Under the pieces are notes generated by a model. The model had not been told where the DNA came from. It made no database searches and saw only the letters and a list, made by a program, of their open reading frames with translations. This document shows, piece after piece, positions 49,454-59,145 of a stretch of DNA of 64,000 nucleotides (position 1 is its first letter; every line of letters starts with the position of its first letter). The translations under genes and the position numbers were made by a program. The DNA is from Cognatundibacterium jejuense (lineage in GTDB: Bacteria > Pseudomonadota > Gammaproteobacteria > Burkholderiales > Burkholderiaceae_D): contig NZ_JACOFV010000003.1 in NCBI RefSeq assembly GCF_014284255.1, positions 1 to 64,000 of the forward strand, in the 5' to 3' direction.

Positions 49454-50541
49454 TGTTGACATTGCTATTGAATGACCGGATCTCGGGTCATGGACAACAA
49501 CGCGACTATTTTCCAACGAAACGCGAATGGCCCTATTTTCCAGCCTGTTTGAGCGTCGCGTTGTGGTCGTTGATTGTTTGCTTTTCCATGCAGCAAACAT
49601 GGCTGGTTGACCTGCTATGTTTGCTGACTGCCTATGCAATAGCCCAATCTGGTTTTGTTTTTGCACAGACCAGTAGAAAATTGAACCATCCTGGTCTACG
49701 ATGGTTGCTTGTCTGTGGGGCTATTGTGATAGCGACAATCAGTGGCGTGCGACTACAGTTCTTTTTATGGCCAGTGTCAGTCATGACGCATGAGGGATGG
49801 ACGGTTTGGATTGTCGTTTTTTTGTTTTTGTTGGTAACGATTTTGCCATCAGCAATAAAAACAGAGGTGTCGAGAGCCGCATCGGAGCAGTTAAAGCGTG
49901 CGGAGTCTGCCCATGCTGCCGACAGACAATTACTCGAAGCCAGACTGATGGCATTACAAGGGCAAATAGAACCACATTTTCTATTTAACACCTTAGCCAC
50001 CACACGCGCCTTGCTCAGACAAGATCCACCATTAGCCGAAAGTATGCTGCAACACTTGATCGCTTATCTTCAAGAGGCGATGCCTGATATGCGTGCCAAA
50101 ACCATTAGCGTGGCGCAGGAATTGAAGCGTGCAGAGGCGTATTTGAAAATCATACAAATTCGTTTGCCTGAGCGTTTGCAGTTTAGTATTGAATGTAATG
50201 ACGAGGCACAAGCATGTGAAATTCCACCGTTAATATTAATGACACTGGTGGAAAATGCCATCAAGCATGGTGTCGAACCGAAGATTAGTATGACGCATGT
50301 AAAGATCAGTGCGTGTTGCGAAGATGATCTCTTGCATATCATTGTTGCTGACGATGGTGCAGGTTTTCAGGATGAACTTGGAAATGGCATCGGCTTACTG
50401 AATATTCAACAAAGGCTCGATACCATGTATGGCAACCGGGCCGAATTAAGTCTTGTTTCAGGTCTTTGTGGTGGCGTCATTGCCAGTTTGCGACTCCCGC
50501 GCTTGATAGACGATCAAATCAAAGAAAGTAAAGTGGAATGA
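49453..50541 (+). CDS. LytS/YehU-type sensor histidine kinase
   Basis: This 362-residue membrane kinase has about four hydrophobic segments in the first 150 residues, then the His_kinase motif LMALQGQIEPHFLFNTLATTRALL (PHFLFN with the phospho-acceptor His) and a C-terminal ATPase region (EIPPLILMTLVENAIKHGVEPKI, IIVADDGAGF). It lacks PAS or extended periplasmic sensing domains, so ligand input may come from the upstream secreted protein or the membrane helices. The start overlaps the stop of the upstream gene and its stop overlaps the response regulator start (ATGA). Confidence 0.88.
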   Translation: MLTLLLNDRISGHGQQRDYFPTKREWPYFPACLSVALWSLIVCFSMQQTWLVDLLCLLTAYAIAQSGFVFAQTSRKLNHPGLRWLLVCGAIVIATISGVRLQFFLWPVSVMTHEGWTVWIVVFLFLLVTILPSAIKTEVSRAASEQLKRAESAHAADRQLLEARLMALQGQIEPHFLFNTLATTRALLRQDPPLAESMLQHLIAYLQEAMPDMRAKTISVAQELKRAEAYLKIIQIRLPERLQFSIECNDEAQACEIPPLILMTLVENAIKHGVEPKISMTHVKISACCEDDLLHIIVADDGAGFQDELGNGIGLLNIQQRLDTMYGNRAELSLVSGLCGGVIASLRLPRLIDDQIKESKVE

Positions 50542-51287
50542 ATAGTCCAACATTAGCTCATTCAATCCGTGCTTTGATCGCTGAAGATGAAGCAATTTTA
50601 CGTAAGGAACTTGTCGCGGCATTAGCCATGTTATGGCCGGATCTGGAGATTGTTGCTGAGGTCTCAGATGGACAAAATGCGGTTGCAAAATTGAATGAAC
50701 TACGTCCGGAAATTGCTTTTCTGGATGTCAGAATGCCGGGCCTAAGCGGTATAGATGTCGCTCGTCTGGCAACACATCGCTGTCATATTGTCTTTATCAC
50801 CGCATACAATGATCATGCGATCGCAGCATTTGATCATGGGGCAGTCGATTATTTACTTAAACCGCTGGATCTGGCGCGTTTAGCTTTAACGATACAAAGA
50901 CTCAAGCAACGCTTACATCAACAACCTGCGGATATGTCTTCACTATCTGTTCCTGCAAAAAGTGAAGCTTTGCGTTGGATACAAGCCTCCTCTGGCAACC
51001 AGCTACGTTTTGTGAATGTGGATGATGTCCAATGTTTTCATGCCGATGCTAAATATACTAAATTGATCACTACGCGTTTTGAAGCCTTGATACGAACGCC
51101 GATTAAGGATTTATTGAAGCAATTAGATCTGGAAAAATTCTGGCAAATTTCTCGTAGTGCGATTGTCAATGTATCGGCAATCGACACGGTACAACGCATC
51201 GATAATGGACTGGCGCTACGATTACAAAACAGAGCTGAATGGTTGAACGTGTCGCAGCCATATCAGCATCAGTTCCGGCAGATGTGA
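50538..51287 (+). CDS. LytTR-family response regulator
   Basis: The 249-residue regulator has an N-terminal receiver domain (acidic ED at 16-17, phospho-acceptor Asp63 in AFLDVRMPG, and DYLLKPLDLARL with the conserved Lys) and a C-terminal LytTR DNA-binding domain (GNQLRFVNVDDVQCFHADAKYTKLIT, FWQISRSAIVNVSAIDTVQR). It is coupled to the kinase by an ATGA overlap. It binds DNA directly and probably controls this operon or exported products; targets are unknown. Confidence 0.9.
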   Translation: MNSPTLAHSIRALIAEDEAILRKELVAALAMLWPDLEIVAEVSDGQNAVAKLNELRPEIAFLDVRMPGLSGIDVARLATHRCHIVFITAYNDHAIAAFDHGAVDYLLKPLDLARLALTIQRLKQRLHQQPADMSSLSVPAKSEALRWIQASSGNQLRFVNVDDVQCFHADAKYTKLITTRFEALIRTPIKDLLKQLDLEKFWQISRSAIVNVSAIDTVQRIDNGLALRLQNRAEWLNVSQPYQHQFRQM

Positions 51288-51308
51288 ATGTTGTGAAGGT
51301 AACGCGGA

Positions 51309-51974
51309 CTAGTGCTTTTGTGGATTAATCGCCGCGTTAATTTCATCCACTGCATCAGCATCGAGATGCGCGATGTCGCCCCAAGAGACTAATAGCAGCC
51401 GATCCTGGTCGTAGCTAAAGCGATTGATGCTGGCGTTGTAGATGGTCACTTCTCTTGGTGCATCCAATGGCAGATCCTTGGCGGCGCGGTATGCGCATTC
51501 CAACACACCACCGTGCGCCACGATGGCAATTTTTTTGCCTTCGAATTGTTTTGCGTAGTAGGTGATGTGCGTCATGATGCGTCGATGAAACTGACGAATG
51601 GTTTCACCTTGGTTTTCTCCCGGTGGAAATTCGGCGTCCGGATCATGCGCTCGCCAGGCTGCGTGTTCGAGCGGAAACAGGTGCGGCAAGTCACTGTAAA
51701 GTTGACCTTCAAAACCACCAAAACAACGCTCACGCAATCCCGCATCGAGGCGTGTACTCACGCCTTGCAAGCGGGCAATTTCGCCGGCAGTCTGCACCGC
51801 TCTTTGTAAGTCGCTGGAAATCACGGCGTCTAATTTTTCATTTTGCAATGCATAAGCTAGTGCTTTAGCCTGGCGCGTGCCTTCGGCATTGAGTGGAATA
51901 TCGAGGTGACCTTGCAAGCGTTTGACGGCGTTCCAGGCGGTTTCGCCGTGGCGTATTAAAAGTATTTCGGTCAT
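51309..51974 (-). CDS. Histidine phosphatase family protein (phosphoglycerate mutase-like)
   Basis: This 221-residue protein carries the phosphohistidine motif LIRHGETAWNAVKRLQGHLDIPLN and later conserved ELRERCFGGFEGQ and IVAHGGVLECAY, as in cofactor-dependent phosphoglycerate mutase and GpmB/CobC-like phosphatases. The start at 51974 gives the family's usual N-terminus. The exact substrate is not inferred. It lies 21 nt from the end of the convergent response regulator gene. It is directly downstream of dtd (31 nt). Confidence 0.88.
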   Translation of the reverse strand: MTEILLIRHGETAWNAVKRLQGHLDIPLNAEGTRQAKALAYALQNEKLDAVISSDLQRAVQTAGEIARLQGVSTRLDAGLRERCFGGFEGQLYSDLPHLFPLEHAAWRAHDPDAEFPPGENQGETIRQFHRRIMTHITYYAKQFEGKKIAIVAHGGVLECAYRAAKDLPLDAPREVTIYNASINRFSYDQDRLLLVSWGDIAHLDADAVDEINAAINPQKH

Positions 51975-52005
51975 TATGTTCTTGTTTTGAATTATGTTGA
52001 AACCA

Positions 52006-52470
52006 TTACGTTGAAGCCGAAGGGGCAGGGCGCTTAGTTTCCAACCAAAATGTGACCGGACCATCATTAGTCAATGAGACTTTCATATCAGCCCCAAAGC
52101 GACCACTCTCCACCAGCGGATGCTGGCGCTGGGCTTGTCGGAGAAAATAGCCGAATAATTCTCTGGCGACATCGGGTGGTGCTGCAGGAGTGAATGATGG
52201 GCGGGTGCCGGAATTGGTATCTGCCGCGAGGGTAAATTGTGGTACCAGCAATAAACCGCCACCACTATCTTTTACGCTCAGATTCATCTTGCCAGCAGCG
52301 TCAGAAAACACACGATAGCCGAGCAATTTCGTTAATAACGCATCGGCTTCTTTTTCTGTATCACCACGCTCGGCACATATTAAAACCATCAAGCCAGCGT
52401 CAATCGCACCAATGATTTCACCATCGACGACGACACTGGCTTGGGATACACGTTGCAGTAAAGCGATCAT
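52006..52470 (-). CDS. dtd: D-aminoacyl-tRNA deacylase
   Basis: The 154-residue editing enzyme removes D-amino acids from tRNA. The family blocks [37 protein letters not shown] and [18 protein letters not shown] with the Gly-cisPro motif (NDGPV) are present. The ATG at 52470 overlaps the tyrS stop. The neighbours make sense: tyrS and dtd both concern aminoacyl-tRNA quality. Confidence 0.95.
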   Translation of the reverse strand: MIALLQRVSQASVVVDGEIIGAIDAGLMVLICAERGDTEKEADALLTKLLGYRVFSDAAGKMNLSVKDSGGGLLLVPQFTLAADTNSGTRPSFTPAAPPDVARELFGYFLRQAQRQHPLVESGRFGADMKVSLTNDGPVTFWLETKRPAPSAST

Positions 52471-53717
52471 GCTGCCAAGGTTACACGCGCAAATTTACGT
52501 TTGCCGACTTGCAGTACAAAGGTACCGGCATCAAGCTTTAAGCCTTTATCGCTGATGACATTGCCATCAACGCGCACACCGCCTTGTTCTACCATACGCA
52601 ATGCTTCTGATGTCGATGCACACAAATTAGCTTGCTTGAGTAATTGTGCAACGCCTACTGGCGCACCGCTGAGGCTGACTTCTGGAATATCGTCAGGGAT
52701 GCCACCTTTGGAACGATTCACAAAATCTGCCAATGCGTCTTCACCTGCTTGTTTGCTATGGAAGCGCGCCACAATTTCTTGTGCCAGTGCGACTTTGATG
52801 TCGCGTGGGTTCTGACCTTCGGCGACAGCTTTTTTGTAGCCTGCAATTTGCTCGATGGAGGTGAAGGACAATAAATCGTAGTATTTCCACATCATGTCAT
52901 CAGAGATGCTCATGACCTTGGCGAACATGGTGTTAGCGGGTTCTGTGATGGCGATGTAGTTATTTTTGGATTTTGACATTTTTTCAACGCCGTCCAGACC
53001 TTCCAGCAAAGGCATGGTCAGAATACATTGTTGTTCTTGTCCGTAATCTTTTTGTAATTCACGACCGACCAGCAGATTGAATTTCTGATCTGTTCCACCG
53101 AGCTCCAGATCTGCTTGCAAAGCGACGGAATCGTAACCTTGCATGAGTGGGTACAAAAATTCATGCACTGAAATAGGGGTGCCGGCTTTAAAGCGCTTCG
53201 TGAAATCGTCGCGCTCCATCATACGGGCAACGGTGTATTTGGAAGATAGCTGAATCATGCCGCGTGCGCCGAGCGGATCGCACCATTCAGAGTTGTAGCG
53301 GATTTCCGTTTTTGCCGCATCCAATACCAGACTCGCCTGTTTGAAGTAGGTTTGCGCGTTTGCTTCAATTTGCTCACGTGTCAATGGCGGGCGGGTCGCA
53401 TTACGGCCAGACGGATCACCGATCATGGAAGTAAAATCACCAATCAAAAAGATCACGTTATGGCCTAGATCTTGCAATTGACGCATTTTGTTGAGAACAA
53501 CGGTGTGGCCTAAGTGCAAATCTGGTGCAGTTGGATCCAGGCCGAGTTTGATGCGCAAAGGCTTGCCAGTTTGCTCACTACGCGCCAATTTTTGGGCAAA
53601 TTCGGATTCAATTAGTAATTCGTCAACGCCGCGCTTAGTCACTGCAAGTGCGTGTTGTACAGCGTCGGAAAGTGGCAATAATGCTGGGGAGGAATTGGAG
53701 TGTTGTGCAGAAGTCAT
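52467..53717 (-). CDS. tyrS: Tyrosyl-tRNA synthetase
   Basis: This 416-residue class I synthetase charges tRNA-Tyr. It has the HIGH-type motif [17 protein letters not shown], the tyrosine pocket including [26 protein letters not shown] in [12 protein letters not shown], and a C-terminal S4-like RNA-binding domain ([27 protein letters not shown]). The start at 53717 ([13 protein letters not shown]) follows the family. The gene is divergent from the M23 peptidase gene. Confidence 0.97.
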   Translation of the reverse strand: MTSAQHSNSSPALLPLSDAVQHALAVTKRGVDELLIESEFAQKLARSEQTGKPLRIKLGLDPTAPDLHLGHTVVLNKMRQLQDLGHNVIFLIGDFTSMIGDPSGRNATRPPLTREQIEANAQTYFKQASLVLDAAKTEIRYNSEWCDPLGARGMIQLSSKYTVARMMERDDFTKRFKAGTPISVHEFLYPLMQGYDSVALQADLELGGTDQKFNLLVGRELQKDYGQEQQCILTMPLLEGLDGVEKMSKSKNNYIAITEPANTMFAKVMSISDDMMWKYYDLLSFTSIEQIAGYKKAVAEGQNPRDIKVALAQEIVARFHSKQAGEDALADFVNRSKGGIPDDIPEVSLSGAPVGVAQLLKQANLCASTSEALRMVEQGGVRVDGNVISDKGLKLDAGTFVLQVGKRKFARVTLAA

Positions 53718-53811
53718 ATTTTATTTACATCAAATTTTTTGTAACAGCGCTGGTCAGGATTTCTATTCTGAATCCATAATCAGCGTTTGCCAAATTCTGG
53801 GTGTTGGTTTC

Positions 53812-53842
53812 TTGATGGGACCCGGCAAACTTGCTTTATAAT
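53812..53842 (+). promoter_or_regulatory. Putative promoter for the M23 peptidase-anmK unit
   Basis: TATAAT at 53837-53842 and TTGATG at 53812-53817 are spaced by 19 bp, slightly longer than optimal. They point toward the M23 gene at 54017, implying a leader of about 165 nt. Confidence 0.4.
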
Positions 53843-54016
53843 CCCGTCTTTGTTCGTCACTGATATGTAAGTTTACTTGCAAATCATTGCACCAAAATGG
53901 TGTTGATGACTATGTGTTGATGCCGATGTCTAAGTCGTCGCGCCACATTGAATCATGACAGCAATGACGAATTTTCGACTCATTTTCGACTAACACTGTT
54001 AATTTTAACTTATTGC

Positions 54017-55384
54017 ATGCGTCCAATAGATAAATTCCTTCATATCGCTACTGGCAGAAGGCAGTTGTTCGGTTCCAGTCGCGTTTCCCGTGCGGTGTCG
54101 ATTTCAGCTTTGTTCTTTGCCGTATGCGCTATTGGTGCCGCAGCCGTTGCGCCACTGGCGCCAGATGCCGCCGATTTACCAGTCAAAAAACTGACACAAG
54201 AATTACCGTTGCCTACGCTTGATGAGCAAATTGCCGCCATTGAAGCAAATGAACAACACTTTGTGCGTGAAGAAACCGTACGCCGTGGCGATACGCTCAG
54301 TGCTTTGTTGTTACGTCTAGGCGTTGAAGATGATGAAGCTGACAAGTTCATTAAAACTGATAGCGTTGCCCGTAGCTTGTTGCAATTGCGCACAGACAAA
54401 GCGGTTCGCGCTAAAACCAATGAAGAAGGTGAGCTGGAATGGTTGCAGACCACCGTTGTGGATGGATCTGATAAACCCGCCAGAAATATAGAAATTACCC
54501 GTGATGCTAACGGACATTTTAAAGCGGTGGATACTCCTGCCAATTTAGAGCGTCGGGTTGAAATGGCATCTGGGAATATCATATCCTCGCTGTTTGCTGC
54601 GACCGATGATGCAAATATTCCGGATAACGTCGCGTCACAAATTATTAGCATGTTTGAAACGAATATTGATTTCCGTAAATTACAACGCGGTGACCAGTTC
54701 AACGTCGTCTATGAGAGTTTTTGGCAAAATGGCCAAAAAGTAAAAACGGGTCGTGTGTTGGCAGGTGAATTTACCAATGCTGAAAAACCATATCAAGCCG
54801 TCTGGTTTGATGAAGCAGGTGGTCAGGGCGGTTATTACACATTTGACGGTAAATCACTCAAAAAAGCGTTCTTGAAATCGCCGCTGGCATTCACGCGTAT
54901 TTCTTCAGGTTTCTCTATGCGTGTTCACCCGATTTCTGGTCAATGGAAGCAGCATAAAGGTGTTGATTTTGCAGCTGGTATTGGTACACCAATCCGTGCT
55001 ACTGCAGACGGCGTGGTTGATTCTGCAGCGATGAGCGGCGGTTATGGCAATCTGGTGGTGATTAAACATTGGGGTGGGTATAGCACTGCTTATGCGCACA
55101 TGCAACGTTTTGCTCCGGGAATTCGTAAAGGTAGCCACGTTTCTCAAGGTGAGGTGATTGGTTTTGTCGGTACAACGGGTTGGTCCACTGGCCCACACGT
55201 GCATTACGAGTTCCGTGTGAATAATGATGCTCGTGACCCGCTTTCTATCGTAGTACCAAATGTACAGGCATTGTCGAATGTTGATTTGCCACGTTTTAAA
55301 GCGGTAGCTAACGATATGCATCACCGTTTTGATTTATTGCGTCCGGAACGCGTGGCGCAAAATAGTAAAACGACCGCCAGCTAA
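54017..55384 (+). CDS. M23 family metallopeptidase (murein endopeptidase-like)
   Basis: This 455-residue protein has an N-terminal membrane or signal segment (AVSISALFFAVCAIGAAAVAPLAP), a LysM-like/OapA-type region (RRGDTLSALLLRLGVEDDEADKFI) and the C-terminal Zn peptidase domain with HKGVDFAAGIGTPI and HVHYEFRVN supplying zinc ligands. It is similar in layout to MepM/NlpD-type peptidoglycan hydrolases or their regulators. The active residues look intact. The start at 54017 (MRPIDKFLH) is the first ATG, with poor ribosome site; TTG at 53948 is possible. anmK follows after a terminator. Confidence 0.88.
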   Translation: MRPIDKFLHIATGRRQLFGSSRVSRAVSISALFFAVCAIGAAAVAPLAPDAADLPVKKLTQELPLPTLDEQIAAIEANEQHFVREETVRRGDTLSALLLRLGVEDDEADKFIKTDSVARSLLQLRTDKAVRAKTNEEGELEWLQTTVVDGSDKPARNIEITRDANGHFKAVDTPANLERRVEMASGNIISSLFAATDDANIPDNVASQIISMFETNIDFRKLQRGDQFNVVYESFWQNGQKVKTGRVLAGEFTNAEKPYQAVWFDEAGGQGGYYTFDGKSLKKAFLKSPLAFTRISSGFSMRVHPISGQWKQHKGVDFAAGIGTPIRATADGVVDSAAMSGGYGNLVVIKHWGGYSTAYAHMQRFAPGIRKGSHVSQGEVIGFVGTTGWSTGPHVHYEFRVNNDARDPLSIVVPNVQALSNVDLPRFKAVANDMHHRFDLLRPERVAQNSKTTAS

Positions 55385-55400
55385 AGGCAATCTATTCTTC

Positions 55401-55431
55401 AGGCCGAACCTCATGTTCGGCCTTTTTTTTA
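55401..55431 (+). terminator. Terminator of the M23 gene
   Basis: AGGCCGAAC (55401-55409) pairs with GTTCGGCCT (55415-55423) followed by eight Ts. It lies immediately before anmK, so anmK depends on read-through or its own promoter. Confidence 0.9.
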
Positions 55432-55458
55432 TTGAGCTTTGAGATAACAAAAAACGAT

Positions 55459-56595
55459 ATGTTGACAACAAAGAATCCGGATAAAAATGCTGTGTATATA
55501 GGACTCATGTCAGGAACTAGTCTCGACGGCGCCGATGGCGTATTGGTTCGCTTGCCTGCAACGGAGCATGAACACATGGAATTGCTAGGTTCTGCATACA
55601 TTCCGTTTAACGAGGAATTACGGCAACAAGCTTTGCAATTACAGCAGCCAGGTGACAATGAAACACATCGCGAAGCTTTGTTGGCAAACGCGCTTGCTCA
55701 ATGCTATTCCGATTGTGTGAAGGCTTTATTGGCACATCATCCGGAAGTTTCCGTGCATGCGATTGGCGTCCACGGCCAAACTATACGTCACCGACCTGAG
55801 CTCGGTTACACACGGCAAACCAATAACCCAGCCTTACTCGCTGAGTTGACGGGAATCGATGTCATTGCCGACTTTCGTAGTCGTGATGTAGCAGCTGGTG
55901 GGCAAGGCGCACCCTTGGTACCTGCTTTTCATCGTGCCGTTTTTGCTGCAAAAGAGCAGTGCCGCGTTGTCGCTAATATCGGCGGCATCAGCAATATCAG
56001 TATTCTTGCAGCAGATGGCACAACCACTGGCTTTGACACGGGACCAGGTAACGTATTGATGGACTATTGGATCAAACAGCACCAAGGTTTGAGTTATGAT
56101 GCCAACGGTACCTGGTCTGCACAAGGGCAGGTCAACCAAAGCTTGCTGGCGAGTTTGATGTCAGAACCGTATTTGCACCTGGCTCCTCCAAAAAGTACCG
56201 GGCGTGATTTATTTCATGCTGATTGGTTACAGCAGCATTTGCAGGCATTTTCGATGCTGGCCGCAGTGGATGTGCAGGCAACGCTATGCGCTTACACAGC
56301 ACAAAGCCTGACGCAAGCGATCCTGGCTAACGCAATACAAGCACAGACGGTGTATGTGTGCGGCGGCGGCGCTTACAACACGACATTGATGAACATGCTG
56401 CAAGCTTCCTTAAAAAGTGCGGGTTCAAACGCTCAAGTACAAAGTACGGCACAATTAGGTGTCGCACCAGAACACGTAGAAGCATTAGCATTCGCTTGGC
56501 TGGCGCAGCAATTTTGCTTACGTCAGGCAGGTAATTTGCCGGAGGTTACGGGTGCCAAAGGTTTGAGAGTGCTCGGTGCTCTGTACCCGGCGTAG
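55459..56595 (+). CDS. anmK: Anhydro-N-acetylmuramic acid kinase
   Basis: The 378-residue kinase converts anhydro-MurNAc from wall recycling to MurNAc-6-phosphate. The ATP and substrate blocks GLMSGTSLDGADGVLV, AIGVHGQTIRHRP, DVIADFRSRDVAAGGQGAPLVPAFH, NIGGISNISIL and GFDTGPGNVLMD are all present, as is VYVCGGGAYNTTLM near the end. The start at 55459 is chosen because the longer TTG frame (55432) lies over the preceding terminator. Neighbouring M23 protein and anmK fit peptidoglycan turnover. Confidence 0.94.
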   Translation: MLTTKNPDKNAVYIGLMSGTSLDGADGVLVRLPATEHEHMELLGSAYIPFNEELRQQALQLQQPGDNETHREALLANALAQCYSDCVKALLAHHPEVSVHAIGVHGQTIRHRPELGYTRQTNNPALLAELTGIDVIADFRSRDVAAGGQGAPLVPAFHRAVFAAKEQCRVVANIGGISNISILAADGTTTGFDTGPGNVLMDYWIKQHQGLSYDANGTWSAQGQVNQSLLASLMSEPYLHLAPPKSTGRDLFHADWLQQHLQAFSMLAAVDVQATLCAYTAQSLTQAILANAIQAQTVYVCGGGAYNTTLMNMLQASLKSAGSNAQVQSTAQLGVAPEHVEALAFAWLAQQFCLRQAGNLPEVTGAKGLRVLGALYPA

Positions 56596-56596
56596 C

Positions 56597-56662
56597 GTAG
56601 GGCGGATGCAACCCAACGCAAGTTACGCTGAAAGTATCGCTGCGGGTTTGCACCCGTCCTAC
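56597..56662 (+). repeat. Palindromic intergenic element (best copy)
   Basis: The left arm GTAGGGCGGATGCAACCC and the right arm, which in reverse complement reads GTAGGACGGGTGCAAACCC, form a 66-bp imperfect inverted repeat between anmK and the DsbA-like gene. Other copies or halves are at 602-622, 9842-9862, 15076-15088 and 19011-19074. This looks like a REP-type or MITE-like dispersed element. Confidence 0.6.
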
Positions 56663-56685
56663 AAAAAATTAAAGTAAAGGAACAT

Positions 56686-57336
56686 ATGCCCCATTTTATT
56701 TATATCGCCGACCCGATGTGTTCCTGGTGTTATGGCTTCGGGCCTGAATTACAGGCGTTGCTCGATGAAACGCCGGGTGCCAGTCTGGAAATGATTGTCG
56801 GTGGCTTACGTGCCTACAATCAGGAAATAATGGGCGAATCACAGCGAACGACAATACGTGAACATTGGCATCATGTCGCAGAAGCCAGTGGCTTGCCGTT
56901 TTCTGATGTAGGAATGACACAAGCTGGTTTTAAGTATGATACCGAACCCGCGTGTCGCGCCATTGTCGCGGCAAAAATCATTGCTGATCATTTAAGCGGA
57001 CAACAATTGCTGGAAATTTTTCATGCAATCCAACATGCGTTTTATGCACAAGGTCTGGACGTGACTCAGTCAGCAGTCTTAGCTGAAGTTGTGGTGAGCA
57101 CACTCAATAAAATTGATGGTCACGACAGTTTTGATGTCGACAGTTTTCTGGAAACATTTTTGTCACCGCAATGTATGTCCGATGTCCGCGATGAATTTGA
57201 ACAATGTCAGCGTTGGGGAATACGCGGCTTTCCTGCTTTGTTGATTGTGCACAATGAAGCTTTGCACATGATCGCTGCTGGCTATACAAAAACTGCCGAG
57301 TTGCGCGCTGCGATGACACAAGTAGTAAGTTCTTAA
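56686..57336 (+). CDS. DsbA family thioredoxin-fold protein (FrnE-like)
   Basis: This 216-residue protein is a thioredoxin-fold oxidoreductase with an N-terminal CxxC (ADPMCSWCYGFGPEL), a helical insert, and a cis-Pro loop near GIRGFPALLIV. There is no signal peptide, so it is cytoplasmic, like FrnE/2-hydroxychromene isomerase-like DsbA proteins. The ATG has AAAGGAAC 4 nt upstream. The aldo/keto reductase gene follows 24 nt later, so they may be cotranscribed. Exact partner and function are unknown. Confidence 0.88.
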   Translation: MPHFIYIADPMCSWCYGFGPELQALLDETPGASLEMIVGGLRAYNQEIMGESQRTTIREHWHHVAEASGLPFSDVGMTQAGFKYDTEPACRAIVAAKIIADHLSGQQLLEIFHAIQHAFYAQGLDVTQSAVLAEVVVSTLNKIDGHDSFDVDSFLETFLSPQCMSDVRDEFEQCQRWGIRGFPALLIVHNEALHMIAAGYTKTAELRAAMTQVVSS

Positions 57337-57360
57337 AAATCAAAACTGTATAGAAATACT

Positions 57361-58284
57361 ATGAATCAATCCTTCACCGTGCCACGCATAAAAATCGCCC
57401 CGGAAGGGCCTGAATTTTCTCGCATTGTGCTTGGTTTATGGCGGCTTGCGGATTGGAATATGACGCCGCAATCTCGCGTTGAGTTTTTGGAGCAAGCATT
57501 GGCGTTGGGTATCACTACGATAGATCAGGCTGATATTTATGGCGATTATCAGAGTGAATCTTTGCTTGGCGAGGCGCTTAGCCTGGCGCCGTCGTTACGT
57601 GATAAATTCCAATTTGTCAGCAAGTGCGGAATCAAGCTCGTATCAAAAGCGCGGCCCGCATACGGCATTCAACATTACGATACCAGCCGCGCACATATCA
57701 TTGCTTCAGCAGAAAATTCTTTGCGCGCCATGCAGATTGAACAACTCGATTTGTTGCTCATCCACCGTCCTGATCCTTTGATGGATGCGGATGAAATGGC
57801 AGAAGCGTTTCAGCAATTGCAGGCTAGCGGCAAGGTTAAACATGTTGGTGTATCCAATTTTACGCCCGCACAATTTGAATTACTCAATTCACGTTTTCCA
57901 TTAGTGACGAATCAGGTAGAACTGTCATTATTGCATTTGCAGCCTTTGCATGATGGTACGCTGGATCTGTGTCAGAAGTTGCGCATTGCGCCGATGATAT
58001 GGTCAGCCTTAGGTGGTGGCGATTTGCTGCGGGATACGCCAAGCAGCAACCCGCAAATTCAACGTGTCCGACCAGTTTTAAATACCTTGGCGTCAGAATT
58101 GAAGCTACCTGCAAGTGCGGTTGCTCTTGCGTGGATATTGCAACATCCATCGCACCCTTTAGTGCTGACTGGCTCTGGACGGATTGCGGCTTTGAGAGAG
58201 GCGGCACTGGCGTGTCAGCATACACTGACACGTGAGCAATGGTTTAGTCTGTGGTGTGCTGCCGCTGGTAAGAACGTCGATTAA
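57361..58284 (+). CDS. Aldo/keto reductase (YdhF-like)
   Basis: The 307-residue TIM-barrel NADPH-dependent enzyme reduces carbonyls. The catalytic tetrad is visible: Asp and Tyr in TTIDQADIYGDYQSESLLGEAL, Lys in FVSKCGIKLVS, and His in DLLLIHRPDP. It resembles E. coli YdhF by the RIVLGLWRLADWNMTPQ start and the VGVSNFTPAQFELL block. Substrate is unknown. Confidence 0.9.
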   Translation: MNQSFTVPRIKIAPEGPEFSRIVLGLWRLADWNMTPQSRVEFLEQALALGITTIDQADIYGDYQSESLLGEALSLAPSLRDKFQFVSKCGIKLVSKARPAYGIQHYDTSRAHIIASAENSLRAMQIEQLDLLLIHRPDPLMDADEMAEAFQQLQASGKVKHVGVSNFTPAQFELLNSRFPLVTNQVELSLLHLQPLHDGTLDLCQKLRIAPMIWSALGGGDLLRDTPSSNPQIQRVRPVLNTLASELKLPASAVALAWILQHPSHPLVLTGSGRIAALREAALACQHTLTREQWFSLWCAAAGKNVD

Positions 58285-58300
58285 AAAGCATTATGTAAAT

Positions 58301-58915
58301 TTATGCGACGTAAAACAGCACGGCGAAATACTGGCACATACTACCGGCGAGAACAAACAGGTGCCAGATGCCATGCCCGTGTTTGAGTTTTTCATCCGTC
58401 GCGTAAAAAATGATGCCTACGGTATAAAATAAGCCGCCCAGTGCCAGCCAGATAAAGCCATTTTGCAGTATCGTCATCAGCGGCACGATAGCGGCGATTG
58501 CCAACCAACCCATGACGACATAGATCGCCAGCGATAGCCAGCGTGCACCTTTGGCAAACAAGATTTCCTGCACAATACCGATGATAGCCAGGCTCCACTC
58601 GAGGCCAAATAAGACCCACCCAGAATGTTCTCGAAGGGTCACTAAAGTGAATGGAGTGTAGCTACCTGCGATCAATAGATAAATTGCGCAGTGATCGAGT
58701 TTTTGAAATACGTTTTTGGCCTTGCCTTTGAGACTGTGGTAGAGCGCCGAAATAGTGTAAAGTAAAAACAGCATCGCCCCATAAATACTGAAGCTAACGA
58801 TTTTCCAGGGGTCGCCAAGACGTGCGCTGATGGTGATCAATACTGCTGCGCCGCCGATCGCTAGCGCAGCACCCGCAATGTGGCTGATACTATTAAATTT
58901 TTCGCCGTAATACAT
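58301..58915 (-). CDS. Hemolysin III/HlyIII family membrane protein
   Basis: This 204-residue inner-membrane protein has seven hydrophobic segments. The family core is EKFNSISHIAGAALAIGGAAVLI and ALYHSLKGKAKNVFQKLDHCAIYLLIAGSYTPF, which carries the conserved histidines and acidic residue of the PAQR/HlyIII group, and a C-terminal KHGHGIWHLFVLAGSMCQYFAV. Some members have zinc-dependent hydrolase-like activity; the function here is not known. The start at 58915 (MYYGEKFNS) is preferred. It is convergent with the aldo/keto reductase gene. Confidence 0.9.
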   Translation of the reverse strand: MYYGEKFNSISHIAGAALAIGGAAVLITISARLGDPWKIVSFSIYGAMLFLLYTISALYHSLKGKAKNVFQKLDHCAIYLLIAGSYTPFTLVTLREHSGWVLFGLEWSLAIIGIVQEILFAKGARWLSLAIYVVMGWLAIAAIVPLMTILQNGFIWLALGGLFYTVGIIFYATDEKLKHGHGIWHLFVLAGSMCQYFAVLFYVA

Positions 58916-59145
58916 AAAAGCTTCGTTTCTTTGAATAAAGTGGTAGTCCGTATTGTGCACTATCTAGGAAATAGCCGTGCGATGAGGGCTGACTCTCCGC
59001 TGTTCGTTTTTTATAGGTAGATTTGTTGAATAGGTTCAGGGATAAATTTTGTCAGCCGTAGATATGACTCCAATAATCCTACAAGGTCCAGTTAAAGACT
59101 TCGGTACTGTATTTTCAGATGTTCTAAACTGCGATCTCAGTTTAT

